From assembly GCA_034172985.1 (NCBI GenBank), contig JAXFDY010000110.1, positions 1-35,215 on the forward strand: a stretch of DNA of 35,215 nucleotides, in the 5' to 3' direction. The notes under the pieces were generated by a model. That model was not told where the DNA came from. It made no database searches and worked only from the letters and a program-made list of their open reading frames with translations. Shown in pieces: positions 15,760 through 25,400 of this stretch. Position numbers and translations under genes: made by a program. Origin of the DNA: CAG-303 sp034172985 (GTDB lineage: Bacteria > Bacillota > Clostridia > Lachnospirales > Lachnospiraceae). Numbering within the stretch: position 1 is the first letter of the stretch; each line of letters starts with the position of its first letter.

Positions 15760-16554
15760 ATGAAGTACATATTTTATGCAGATATATTTTTTATAACGAA
15801 TTTCATTATGGATTGGATGATACTTGGAGTTACCGGCAAAATATTAAAAAAACGTATTCCAGCCACTTCAATTTTACTGGGAGCACTTGTCGGGGCAGCG
15901 GCATTGACACTGAATATCATGTATCCAATCAAAAATTCATGGCTAAATCATATTTTTGCATATGGTGTGATCAGCTTCTTCATGTGTGCGATTACATTCC
16001 GGCCAGTGACATGGAAGGAGGGAGTGAAAAGCTGGATTTGTTTGTATATTGTGGCATTTGTGATGGGAGGTATCATGAATGCAATGTATTTTTGCAATTT
16101 CTATGTAGCTGTGGGTATTTCTTATCTGGGTGTTTGTGGGAGCATATATTTTCTCCGGATAAGAATGGGGAGAACCGGCAATGCAGAAGATATTGTAGAA
16201 GTAACCATTTGCCACAAAGGGGAAACAGAGACAGTAAGGGCATTATTTGATTCTGGAAATTCACTGAAAGAACCAATCAGTGGTGCACCCGTACATATTA
16301 TTGATTATATAACCGCAGATAATATATTAAAAGGAGGCGAAAAGACAGAAGAAAAGATACGAGTTGTTCCATATCATTCTCTTGGTCAGAAAGCAGGGAT
16401 TATGACAGCTTTTCAATGTGAGAAAATGATGATAGTGACAAAGAATGGAAATGTTGATATAGGTCCGGCATATTTAGGGATATACAGGGGAGAGTTGTCC
16501 GCCGGGAAAAAATATAGAATGATTTTGAATAGGAGTATAGATAAATGGTTATAA
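15760..16554 (+). CDS. spoIIGA: Sigma-E processing peptidase SpoIIGA
   Basis: SpoIIGA is the membrane aspartic protease that removes the pro-sequence of sigma-E in the mother cell after asymmetric septation. ATG at 15760 (MKYIFYADIFF) gives 264 residues; an adjacent GTG at 15757 would add one residue, and the ribosome binding site is weak. The N-terminal half has about five membrane helices. The C-terminal cytoplasmic domain carries the active-site motif FDSGNSL with D164, matching the D-(S/T)-G-N motif of the family. The reading frame overlaps sigE by 10 bp, which fits coupled translation of protease and substrate. Confidence 0.93.
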   Translation: MKYIFYADIFFITNFIMDWMILGVTGKILKKRIPATSILLGALVGAAALTLNIMYPIKNSWLNHIFAYGVISFFMCAITFRPVTWKEGVKSWICLYIVAFVMGGIMNAMYFCNFYVAVGISYLGVCGSIYFLRIRMGRTGNAEDIVEVTICHKGETETVRALFDSGNSLKEPISGAPVHIIDYITADNILKGGEKTEEKIRVVPYHSLGQKAGIMTAFQCEKMMIVTKNGNVDIGPAYLGIYRGELSAGKKYRMILNRSIDKWL

Positions 16555-17288
16555 ATATGTCAGTTAGCAATGGTTTTAAATTTAAAATGGTTCCTACTAT
16601 CCGGAATTTATTTATGACAAATGATGGTGATGTACATTACATCGGGGGTTCGGAAATACTGCCTCCGCCACTGACATCACTGGAAGAAGCAGATATTTTA
16701 AATGAACTGGGAACAGAAGACGATTGTCAGGCAAAAGCAGTCCTGATAGAGCATAATCTGAGACTGGTGGTATATATTGCGAAAAAATTTGAAAACACGG
16801 GTGTTGGTGTGGAAGATCTGATTTCCATTGGAACCATTGGGTTAATTAAGGCTATCAATACATATAATAAGGAGAAAAACATAAAGCTCGCTACTTATGC
16901 GTCAAGATGCATCGAAAATGAGATATTAATGTATTTGAGAAGAAATAATAAAACAAAAATGGAAGTTTCCATTGATGAGCCATTAAATGTGGACTGGGAT
17001 GGAAATGAATTACTTCTATCAGATATTCTGGGTACGGATGAGGATGTTGTTTATAAGAACATTGAGGATGAGGCTGAAATTAAAATGCTGAATAAAGCAA
17101 TCAGTAAGCTGTCTAAAAGGGAAAAAATGATCGTGGAGCTTCGATATGGAATTAACCGGGAAGATGGTGTGGAGATGACCCAAAAGGAGGTTGCGGATCT
17201 TTTGGGTATCTCACAATCCTATATTTCGCGGTTAGAGAAAAAGATTATAAAGAGGCTGAGAAAAGAAATGTTGCCCATTAATCTTTAA
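16545..17288 (+). CDS. sigE: Mother-cell sporulation sigma factor, pro-sigma-E
   Basis: The 247-residue protein is a sigma-70 family factor nearly identical in its core to sigma-E. It contains YIGGSEILPPPL, NLRLVVYIAKKFENTG, a -10 recognition segment (KLATYASRCIENEILMYLRR), and a region 4 helix-turn-helix near ISQSYISRLEKKIIKRLRKE. The first ~30 residues are the expected amphipathic pro-sequence cleaved by SpoIIGA, encoded just upstream. AGGAG lies nine bases before the ATG, inside the end of spoIIGA. In B. subtilis sigG follows; here the neighbour is a convergent protease gene whose stop codon shares the TTAA at 17285-17288. Confidence 0.98.
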   Translation: MVINMSVSNGFKFKMVPTIRNLFMTNDGDVHYIGGSEILPPPLTSLEEADILNELGTEDDCQAKAVLIEHNLRLVVYIAKKFENTGVGVEDLISIGTIGLIKAINTYNKEKNIKLATYASRCIENEILMYLRRNNKTKMEVSIDEPLNVDWDGNELLLSDILGTDEDVVYKNIEDEAEIKMLNKAISKLSKREKMIVELRYGINREDGVEMTQKEVADLLGISQSYISRLEKKIIKRLRKEMLPINL

Positions 17289-18157
17289 AATTTTGAAAAA
17301 AACATAGCACTATCAAACTTTAAATTGCCGGGAAGGTGCGATTCCTTCACGGCTTTTTTTAATTCCTTCGGAGTAATGTCAGGATGTATCCAGGAAACAA
17401 GACTGACCGATGCGGTAATCATAGGTGTGGACATGGAGGTTCCACTTTTAATGGAATATCCATTGGAAGAATTATTCAGACTGAAAATATTTGCTCCCGG
17501 GCAGAGAATATCCGGTTTTATAATACAATCCTTTGTTGGCCCCTGACCGGAATAACCGGTTTTTTTAGTACCGGAAGGACTGATGATAGGGATATGGTCA
17601 TCGAAGGTTCCTACAGTAATGATTTTTTTGCTGACTCCCGGAACAGTAATACTTCCTTTTTCGGGACCATTATTACCGGCTGCAGCACAGACGGTAATGC
17701 CGGAATCCCAGGCATATTCCACGCAATCAATGAGCTCGTCGTGTTCCTTTGACTGATCGTATTCTGCACCCAGGGAGATATTAATCGCACAGATATTATA
17801 ACGTTCTTTATTTTTAATGACATATTCGGTACCTTTGATAAAATCTGCAACTTTACCGTTACCGTTTTCATTCAGTGCCTTAATGCCGAGCAATTTACAG
17901 TGAGGGAAGATGCCGGGAACACCACTGATGATTCCTGCAATATGTGTACCATGTCCATTATCATCGTAAGGATCGGTGCGGTGATTAACAATGTCGAAAA
18001 AACCTGTCACACAGTTTTGCAGATCATGGTGTCTGGAAATACCTGTATCAATAATGGCTATACAGGGAAGCTGTTTTTTTAGTGATGGATTCTGAAGGAT
18101 ATATTTTTTTTGAAAGAGTTCTGCATTTTTGATTATTTTTCGATATTCCCCATTCAT
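17285..18157 (-). CDS. Subtilisin-like serine protease (S8 family), probably cytoplasmic
   Basis: The 290-residue protein has the complete S8 triad: D37 in IAIIDTGIS, H69 in DDNGHGTHIAG and S241 in SGTSMSTPM, with the oxyanion asparagine N162 in AAAGNNGP. There is no signal peptide or membrane helix and only a short N-terminal segment of about 30 residues. This resembles the intracellular or AprX-like branch rather than secreted subtilisins. TTAGGAG lies six bases before the ATG on the minus strand. It is convergent with sigE and overlaps it by 4 bp, with no terminator between them, so each transcript may run into the other. A role in sporulation is possible from position but not shown. Confidence 0.92.
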   Translation of the reverse strand: MNGEYRKIIKNAELFQKKYILQNPSLKKQLPCIAIIDTGISRHHDLQNCVTGFFDIVNHRTDPYDDNGHGTHIAGIISGVPGIFPHCKLLGIKALNENGNGKVADFIKGTEYVIKNKERYNICAINISLGAEYDQSKEHDELIDCVEYAWDSGITVCAAAGNNGPEKGSITVPGVSKKIITVGTFDDHIPIISPSGTKKTGYSGQGPTKDCIIKPDILCPGANIFSLNNSSNGYSIKSGTSMSTPMITASVSLVSWIHPDITPKELKKAVKESHLPGNLKFDSAMFFSKF

Positions 18158-18235
18158 GATATGCTCCTAAGCTTTGATGCTTATTAATAATATATTCCTG
18201 AAAAAAACAGATGCGTCAGGAAGATGAAAAAAATG

Positions 18236-18264
18236 TTGACGTAGACAGTTATTAAAAGTAAACT
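18236..18264 (+). promoter_or_regulatory. Promoter of the ATPase-rarA-22472..29464 run
   Basis: TTGACG (18236-18241), 17 bp, TAAACT (18259-18264). No terminator hairpin was seen between here and 29464, so this may drive six genes over about 11 kb. Confidence 0.65.
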
Positions 18265-18314
18265 AGTACTGGGAGAAAATAGAGAAATTACACTTGAGGA
18301 AAGAAGATAATAAT

Positions 18315-21089
18315 ATGACAGGGTTATCATTAGAAGAGGTAGAAAAAAGAAAAAAACAGGGACTGGTTAACGGTAATTTTTCGGTAAAGACAAAGAGTGT
18401 GGGACAGATTATCTATTCCAATGTTTTTACGTTATTTAATTTTATTAATATTTTTCTGGCAGTATGTCTTGTACTGGTGAAATCATATAAAAATATGATG
18501 TTTCTGGGAGTTGTATTCTGGAATATTCTGATTGGAATTGTACAGGAAATCCGCTCGAAGCGTATTATCGATCGGTTATCCCTGTTATCTGAACCCACTG
18601 TTTTGGTACTTCGGGACGGAAATTACACTGAGAAAAAAATAGAAGAAATTGTTTTGGATGATGTATTTGCATTGAAAAACGGCAATCAGGTATGTACAGA
18701 TGCAGTTATTTTGCGTGGGGAATGCGAAGTGAACGAAAGTCTTTTGACAGGAGAAAGTGATCCTGTATTCAAAAAAACAGGTGACGAAATCTTATCCGGA
18801 AGTTTTATCATATCAGGCAATATCGTGGCAAGGGCAGTACATGTAGGCCAGGATAACTACATAAATAAGATTACAAAACAGGCAAAATATATAAAAAAAC
18901 CAAATTCTGAAATTTTTTCATCTATTAAAAAAATCATAAAAATAATCAGTATTGTATTACCTGTTATTATATGTATGCTGTTCTATCATCAGATGACCCT
19001 TTCTCATAACCATCTGCAGGATGCCGTGGTAAGTACTGTGGCTGCAGTGATAGGTATGATTCCATCGGGACTCGTACTTCTGACCAGCATGGTTTTAGCA
19101 GTGAGTGTAATACGGCTGGGAAGAAAGAAAACATTAGTTCAGGAACTATATTGTATAGAAACTCTTGCCCGGGTGGATACTTTATGTCTCGATAAAACGG
19201 GAACAATTACAGAAGGCTGTATGGATGTGGACGGAGTAGAGATTTTAAACCATAAGCTAAAAAAAGAACAGATTGATGAGATTCTGTATTTTTTTACAAA
19301 TGGTTTAAATGATGATAATCCAACCTTCGAGGCAATGAAGGCTTATTCAAATAAACTCTGCAAAAATAATGATAGGATAAGAAAAGATGCGGATTATATA
19401 GTGAGAAATAAAATCAGCTTTTCCTCTGATAAAAAATGGAGTCTTGTTGATTTTGAAAAACAGGGAACTTATGTGATTGGAGCGTTAGAGTTCGTTTTTC
19501 GGGATTGTTGTGATAAATTAAAAGAAACTGCCTCACGTTTTGCAAGGGATGGAGTCAGGGTCTTAATTATGGCCCATTCAGATGATCATTGTGATGGCAG
19601 ACATCTGCCAGAGAAGCTGGAGCCCTTTGCTTTTTTATTGCTGACAGATCGTATTCGCAGAAATGCACCGGAAACATTACGTTATTTTAAAAATCAGGGG
19701 GTGGGCATAAAAGTTATTTCCGGTGATCAGCCGGAAACAGTGGCGAATATTGCAAAAAGGGCAGGCATGGAGCATTGGGATCGTTATGTGGATGCTACCG
19801 GTTTGCAGACAGATGAGGAACTTGCAGATGCAGCAGAGAGATATGATGTGTTTGGCAGAGTGACTCCGGGACAAAAGTTAAAAATTGTTCAGGTATTAAA
19901 AGAAAAGGGACATACGGTAGCTATGACCGGAGATGGTGTAAATGATGTAATGGCATTGAAAGAAGCAGATTGCAGTATAGCCATGCAGTCGGGGAGTGAT
20001 GCTGCGAGAAATGTATCACAGCTCATATTGATGGATTCTGATTTTGCAGCTATGCCGCAGATTGTAGAAGAAGGAAGAAGGACAATCAATAATATACAGC
20101 GCTCAGCAGCCTTGTATCTGACGAAGACGATATATTCCGTGGTACTTGCCCTGTTATTTATCTGGCTTCCACTTAATTATCCGTTTCAGCCGATTCAGCT
20201 TACATTAATCGGCTCACTGACAATCGGGATTCCGTCTTTTATTCTTGCAATGGAACCGAATCTGAACAGAGTAAAAGGTAATTTCCTGATGAATGTATTA
20301 AGACTTGCCATACCTGGTGGATTGCTTGTTATTACAAATGTAATGGCAGCGGAAATAATGGGACATGTTTTTTCAATGTCAGAAGCTCAGGCAGAAACAC
20401 TGGCATTTTTGGGATTGGCAATTGCTTCACTGGTAGAACTATTGCAGGTATGTAAACCATATAATCATATAAGAGTGATGATGTGCATCATATTAATCGG
20501 ATGTTTTAGTGTAGCAGTCGTTGGTTTTCATGGATTTTTTGAAATAACCAGACTTTCAGTGGCGGGTATTTTAGCTGTAGCAGTATTTCTGGGTGTTACA
20601 CCTGCATTACATCTCACTTATAGTATTATGATAGGAAATATACTGGGAAATACACCGAATGTATATAAGATATATCCGGTACATGTCCGTAAGAACAGTG
20701 AGTCGGAAAATATTATTCTGGTGGATGAAGATATGGATGAAAAAGATTATACGGATGTAGCAGCACAAATGCTGGGCATTCGGGTTTTAAAAGCAGATAA
20801 AATCGCTTATATCGGAAAAACCACCCAAGGGGGACATATCCGTGTTGATTATGCAGATAAAAAGAAAGAAGACATAGTGCTGGCAGCCGCGGCAGAATAT
20901 TATGTAAAAAGAAAATTAAAACCTTCCATGTGGGAAAAACAGATGGAAATTATGGTGGAAACTATGGGGGAAAACAGACCTGTAAAAGTTATTGTTGACC
21001 TTGAAAAACATCGGACTATAATAGAAGACGAAGAGGAAAATAAGATATATCGGCTTCATATTTTAAAGAAAATTAAACTGACATTGTGA
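18315..21089 (+). CDS. Cation-translocating P-type ATPase (CtpE-like) with C-terminal extension
   Basis: ATG at 18315 (MTGLSLEE) is preferred over the in-frame TTG at 18294, which lacks a well-spaced ribosome binding site; this gives 924 residues. The protein shows all P-type ATPase hallmarks: LLTGESDP in the actuator domain, CLDKTGTIT with phosphorylated D293, KVISGDQPET, and the hinge MTGDGVNDVMALK. The fourth membrane helix reads GMIPSGLVLLTS, where calcium pumps of the SERCA type have PEGL; CtpE-like pumps with a divergent site are the closest family I recognise. The cation is not determined; calcium is a guess from CtpE. After the last membrane helix there is a soluble tail from about residue 780 to 924 that I cannot assign. 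rarA follows after 18 bp. Confidence 0.9.
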   Translation: MTGLSLEEVEKRKKQGLVNGNFSVKTKSVGQIIYSNVFTLFNFINIFLAVCLVLVKSYKNMMFLGVVFWNILIGIVQEIRSKRIIDRLSLLSEPTVLVLRDGNYTEKKIEEIVLDDVFALKNGNQVCTDAVILRGECEVNESLLTGESDPVFKKTGDEILSGSFIISGNIVARAVHVGQDNYINKITKQAKYIKKPNSEIFSSIKKIIKIISIVLPVIICMLFYHQMTLSHNHLQDAVVSTVAAVIGMIPSGLVLLTSMVLAVSVIRLGRKKTLVQELYCIETLARVDTLCLDKTGTITEGCMDVDGVEILNHKLKKEQIDEILYFFTNGLNDDNPTFEAMKAYSNKLCKNNDRIRKDADYIVRNKISFSSDKKWSLVDFEKQGTYVIGALEFVFRDCCDKLKETASRFARDGVRVLIMAHSDDHCDGRHLPEKLEPFAFLLLTDRIRRNAPETLRYFKNQGVGIKVISGDQPETVANIAKRAGMEHWDRYVDATGLQTDEELADAAERYDVFGRVTPGQKLKIVQVLKEKGHTVAMTGDGVNDVMALKEADCSIAMQSGSDAARNVSQLILMDSDFAAMPQIVEEGRRTINNIQRSAALYLTKTIYSVVLALLFIWLPLNYPFQPIQLTLIGSLTIGIPSFILAMEPNLNRVKGNFLMNVLRLAIPGGLLVITNVMAAEIMGHVFSMSEAQAETLAFLGLAIASLVELLQVCKPYNHIRVMMCIILIGCFSVAVVGFHGFFEITRLSVAGILAVAVFLGVTPALHLTYSIMIGNILGNTPNVYKIYPVHVRKNSESENIILVDEDMDEKDYTDVAAQMLGIRVLKADKIAYIGKTTQGGHIRVDYADKKKEDIVLAAAAEYYVKRKLKPSMWEKQMEIMVETMGENRPVKVIVDLEKHRTIIEDEEENKIYRLHILKKIKLTL

Positions 21090-21107
21090 TAGAGAGGATA
21101 CTGGCAT

Positions 21108-22469
21108 ATGGATTTATTTGAATATATGAATGAAGTGAATAAAGAAAAAGAGTCTCCGCTGGCATCCAGAATGCGGCCATCCACATTGGAAGAAGTGGTT
21201 GGGCAGAAGCATATTATAGGGAAAGATAAACTGTTATATCGTGCAATTAAAGCAGATAAGATTAGTTCTATTTTGTTTTACGGACCGCCGGGAACCGGAA
21301 AAACAACACTGGCTAAAGTTATTGCAAATACCACCAGTGCACAGTTTTGTCAGATTAATGCCACTGTGGCCAGTAAGAAGGATATGGAAGATGTGGTAGC
21401 CCAGGCGAAAAACACCATGGGTATGTATGGGAAACGGACAATCTTGTTTATTGATGAGATACACCGGTTCAATAAAAGCCAACAGGATTATCTGCTTCCG
21501 TTTGTTGAAGACGGTACGCTGATACTGATTGGTGCTACAACAGAGAATCCTTTTTTTGAGGTGAATGGGGCATTGATTTCCAGATCCATTATTTTTGAGC
21601 TGAAACCTTTGGAAAAAGCAGATATTCTCGAACTGATTCACCGGGCTGTATATGATGAACGAAAAGGAATGGGTTCGTATGGTGCTGAAATCGATGACGA
21701 AGCAGCAGAATTTCTTGCAGATATTTCCGGAGGAGATGCGAGAATGGCATTGAATGCTGTGGAACTTGGCATACTTACTACAGACAGAGCGGAAGATGGA
21801 AAGATACATATTACGGTAGAAGTGGCGGAACAGTGTATACAAAAAAAGGTCGTAAGATACGATAAAAATGGAGATAATCATTATGATACGATCTCAGCGT
21901 TTATCAAAAGTATGAGAGGTTCTGATCCGGATGCTGCAGTATATTATCTGGCAAAAATGTTGTATGCCGGAGAGAGTGTCACTTTTATTGCCAGAAGAAT
22001 TATCATATGTGCATCGGAGGATGTGGGAAATGCAGATCCGAATGCATTATGTGTCGCTGTGGCAGCGGCTCAGGCAGTTCATCAGATCGGAATGCCGGAA
22101 GCACGGATTATACTATCACAGGCGGTGACCTATGTGGCTTCGGCACCGAAGAGCAATGCAGCTTATTTAGCCGTCGATAAGGCTTTGGAGGCAGTAAAAA
22201 ATGTTGATCATTCCGGTGGAAACCAGGCATTTGATATTCCTGTTCATTTGAAAGATGCACATTATAAGGGAGCTGCAAAATTGGGACATGGTCTGGGATA
22301 TCAGTATGCACATGATTACCCGAATCATTATGTAAGGCAGCAGTATCTTCCGGAAGGTCTGACAGGACAGAAATTTTATGAGCCTACGGAAATGGGATAT
22401 GAAAAAAATATCAGGGAGCATTTGGATAGAATCCAAAGAGAAGCTTTGGAAGATGGAAGCAAGAGGTAA
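21108..22469 (+). CDS. rarA: Replication-associated recombination protein RarA (MgsA)
   Basis: RarA is an AAA+ ATPase of the clamp-loader type that acts at stalled replication forks. The 453-residue protein begins with LASRMRPSTLEEVVGQ, has Walker A GPPGTGKTTLA (residues 60-70) and Walker B LFIDEIHRFNKSQQD. A SGGDARMALNAVEL sensor segment and the C-terminal tetramerisation region with KSMRGSDPDAAVYYLA and SEDVGNADP follow. Length and order of motifs are normal. It sits between the P-type ATPase and the large hypothetical gene, which begins 2 bp after its stop, so translation is likely coupled. No functional link between rarA and its neighbours is evident. Confidence 0.97.
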   Translation: MDLFEYMNEVNKEKESPLASRMRPSTLEEVVGQKHIIGKDKLLYRAIKADKISSILFYGPPGTGKTTLAKVIANTTSAQFCQINATVASKKDMEDVVAQAKNTMGMYGKRTILFIDEIHRFNKSQQDYLLPFVEDGTLILIGATTENPFFEVNGALISRSIIFELKPLEKADILELIHRAVYDERKGMGSYGAEIDDEAAEFLADISGGDARMALNAVELGILTTDRAEDGKIHITVEVAEQCIQKKVVRYDKNGDNHYDTISAFIKSMRGSDPDAAVYYLAKMLYAGESVTFIARRIIICASEDVGNADPNALCVAVAAAQAVHQIGMPEARIILSQAVTYVASAPKSNAAYLAVDKALEAVKNVDHSGGNQAFDIPVHLKDAHYKGAAKLGHGLGYQYAHDYPNHYVRQQYLPEGLTGQKFYEPTEMGYEKNIREHLDRIQREALEDGSKR

Positions 22470-22471
22470 AA

Positions 22472-25400
22472 ATGAAAGAACTGATTGACAAATTATCATT
22501 GGGAATAATTGACTATGAAATACCTTCTGTTGTGGCAGATGTAGAAAAGATAGAACTTTCACTTATGCCGGGAGAAAATTGTGAGGGCAGTTTCAGAATT
22601 GAAAATCATGGACAGGGAAAACTAAAAGGAATCATTTATTCTTCTGACCGGCATGTAAAGATAAAAAATAAGACTTTTTCAGGAGACGTTTCCCAAGTTC
22701 ATTATATAGTGGATACCGGATATCTAAATGAAGGAACAGAATTAAAGGGAGATATCAGTATTGTATCCAATGGTGGAGAAGTATATATTCCTTTTTTCAT
22801 CACAGTAAAGGCCGGTGGAATTCATACATCGATTGGTGATATGCGAAATATGTTTCATTTCGCTGACCTGGTGCAAAAGGATTATGATGAAGCATTGCGT
22901 TTATTTTGTTCAAAGAAATTTTCTGATATTTTGCTGAAAGATGACTATGTTTTAAGGGCAAAATATGATGCTCTGATTCAGGGCACGGATAAAAATATCG
23001 CCATGGATGAATTTCTGATTGTAGCAAATAAGAAAAAACCTACTACCATAACTGTATCGGAAGAGGAACGTTATTTCGAAAATCCGGAAGAAGATTATGA
23101 GGATAAAGTTATCCTTCAGAAGGATAATTGGGGATATGTGAAGGCAATTGTGGAATGTGATGAACCATTTTTACGGTTAGAAAAGACGACCATATCCAGC
23201 GATGATTTTGTAGGAAATCTTTGTGAAATTCCATTTTTAATTTGTGAAAACAGTCTGCACGAGGGTTTTAATTATGCTGTGATAAAAATATCCTCCTTGC
23301 AGCAGACATGGAAAGTTCCTGTAAAAGTTTATAAGAAACATGAAGACGGCATTCTGCTCAGGGAAAGCCGCTATCTTGATAAAAAGAGGCTGCTGGCATC
23401 TCTGTATCGTGTCTATCTTTCTTTCAGAATGAAAAAAATGACTCTTCAGGAATGGATGGAGTGTACTTTTGATATTACAGAAAAAATGAGGAAAATTCAG
23501 GAAGATGATTTATTTGTTCTGCTTGTACAGACACAGCTTATGATTGTACAGGGGAAAGAAGTAGAAGCAAAACTGATGCTGGAAGAAGCATCTAATAGAT
23601 TAGAAGGTATGTTTTCAAAGGATGTTCAGAATTATTGCTTTTATTTGTATGTGAGAGCTTTGAAAGAACGTCGGGATGAATATACAAAAAAAGCAGTAGA
23701 TACCATTCGTCAGTATTATGAAAATGGATGGGATAACTGGCAGCTTTTGTGGCTGATCATGTACCTTGACGAAAATTATGACAGAAATGAGAGTCTGAAA
23801 TTAATCCGTATCAAAGAACAGTATGATAAAGGAATGAGAAGTCCTTTAATGTATTATGAAAGTCTTGCAATTTATAATAATACTCCATCGCTGCTCAGAG
23901 TATTGGATGAATATGAGCGTCAGGTGATTTTTTTCGGAATAAGAGAAGATTATATTTCTGAAAAGCTAATCGCAAGAGTGATTGAATTGTGTAGCATGGA
24001 AAAAGTTTTTCAGAAAGATATTTATCACATTTTATCGGAACTATATGGTATGACGGGAAGGGATAAAGTACTGTCAGAGATAGTAGGAATGTTGATAAAG
24101 GCAGGAAAAACAGATTCTTTGTATTTCCCGTGGTATGAAAAGGCAGTGGAGAGAAATTTCAAACTGACAGGATTATATGAATATTATATGTATTCCATGA
24201 ATTATGATTATGAGGGAAAGATACCGGATGTCATTTTTATGTATTTTGTATATAATATCACATTAAAAGGCGAGCGGTTGGATTTTCTATATAAGAAAGT
24301 AATTGAATACAAGGATGAGGCAGAACATATTTATCACCTGTACGAAAAAAATATGGAAAAATATGCCTTTGATTCTGTCAGGGAGGGTAGAATGAATGAT
24401 AAGCTTGCAGTAGTATATCAGGAGATGCTGCCCCGAATGATACCAGATGCTGAAGTTTCAGAAAAATTGCCGGAGATCATCAATACATATCTTGTTATGT
24501 GTAATAATCCTGCTATTCGTGAAGTGGTGGTGATACATAAAGAAATGGATATGGAAGAGCATATACCGTTTATGGCAGGAAAGGCGTATGTAAGAATATA
24601 TTCTGAAGACGCCGCAGTTGTATTCTGTGATATTTATGGGAACCGTTATATTCAGACGGTGAGCTATCAGAAAAAGAAGCTGCTGCAGATGGAGTCATTA
24701 TTGAAAATATGTTATGAAATAAAGCAAGATACACTAGGACTGCAGATTTATTTTAATGATAAGTATTTCAGATACCGCAAGTACGCAGATAAGGCTATTG
24801 AAATTATGGAAAAACTGGTGCATGCCCATGAAGTTCGTCCGGAATATAAAGCCTTTTTGGAAAAGGAAATTATAGAATACTATGCCGTCCATAGTGAAGA
24901 AGGTGATTTTCAGAAGTATCTCAGCAATGTCAATGTAGAACAGATGGGAGCGGAAGCAAGAAAGAGAATTATTGAATTATGTATTACAAGAGGACTTCCA
25001 AAAAGAGGATTCTGCTTAATGACCATGTATGGATGCAATGGTATCAGTGGACAGATGATTTTGAAGTGTGTGGATCAGACATTAGAAATGCTGGGAGATG
25101 ACAAAAATACAGAACTTCTGTATCTGGCAGTGATTGCTTACAGAAAGGGAAAATATAATGAAAATACATTGAATTATATCAGCGAGTATTATTATGGCTC
25201 TACCCGGGATATGTATAAATTATGGACTTCTGTAAAGAATTTCGGATGCGAAAGCCGCATTTTGGAAGAAAAAATCGTAGTTCAGATGCTTTTTACCGGA
25301 GAATATGAAAATCATATAGGAAGTGTGTTTGAATCATATTTGGAAAACGGGGCTTCGGAAAAAGTGAAAAGAGCATATTTGATCCGCAAATCATACGATT

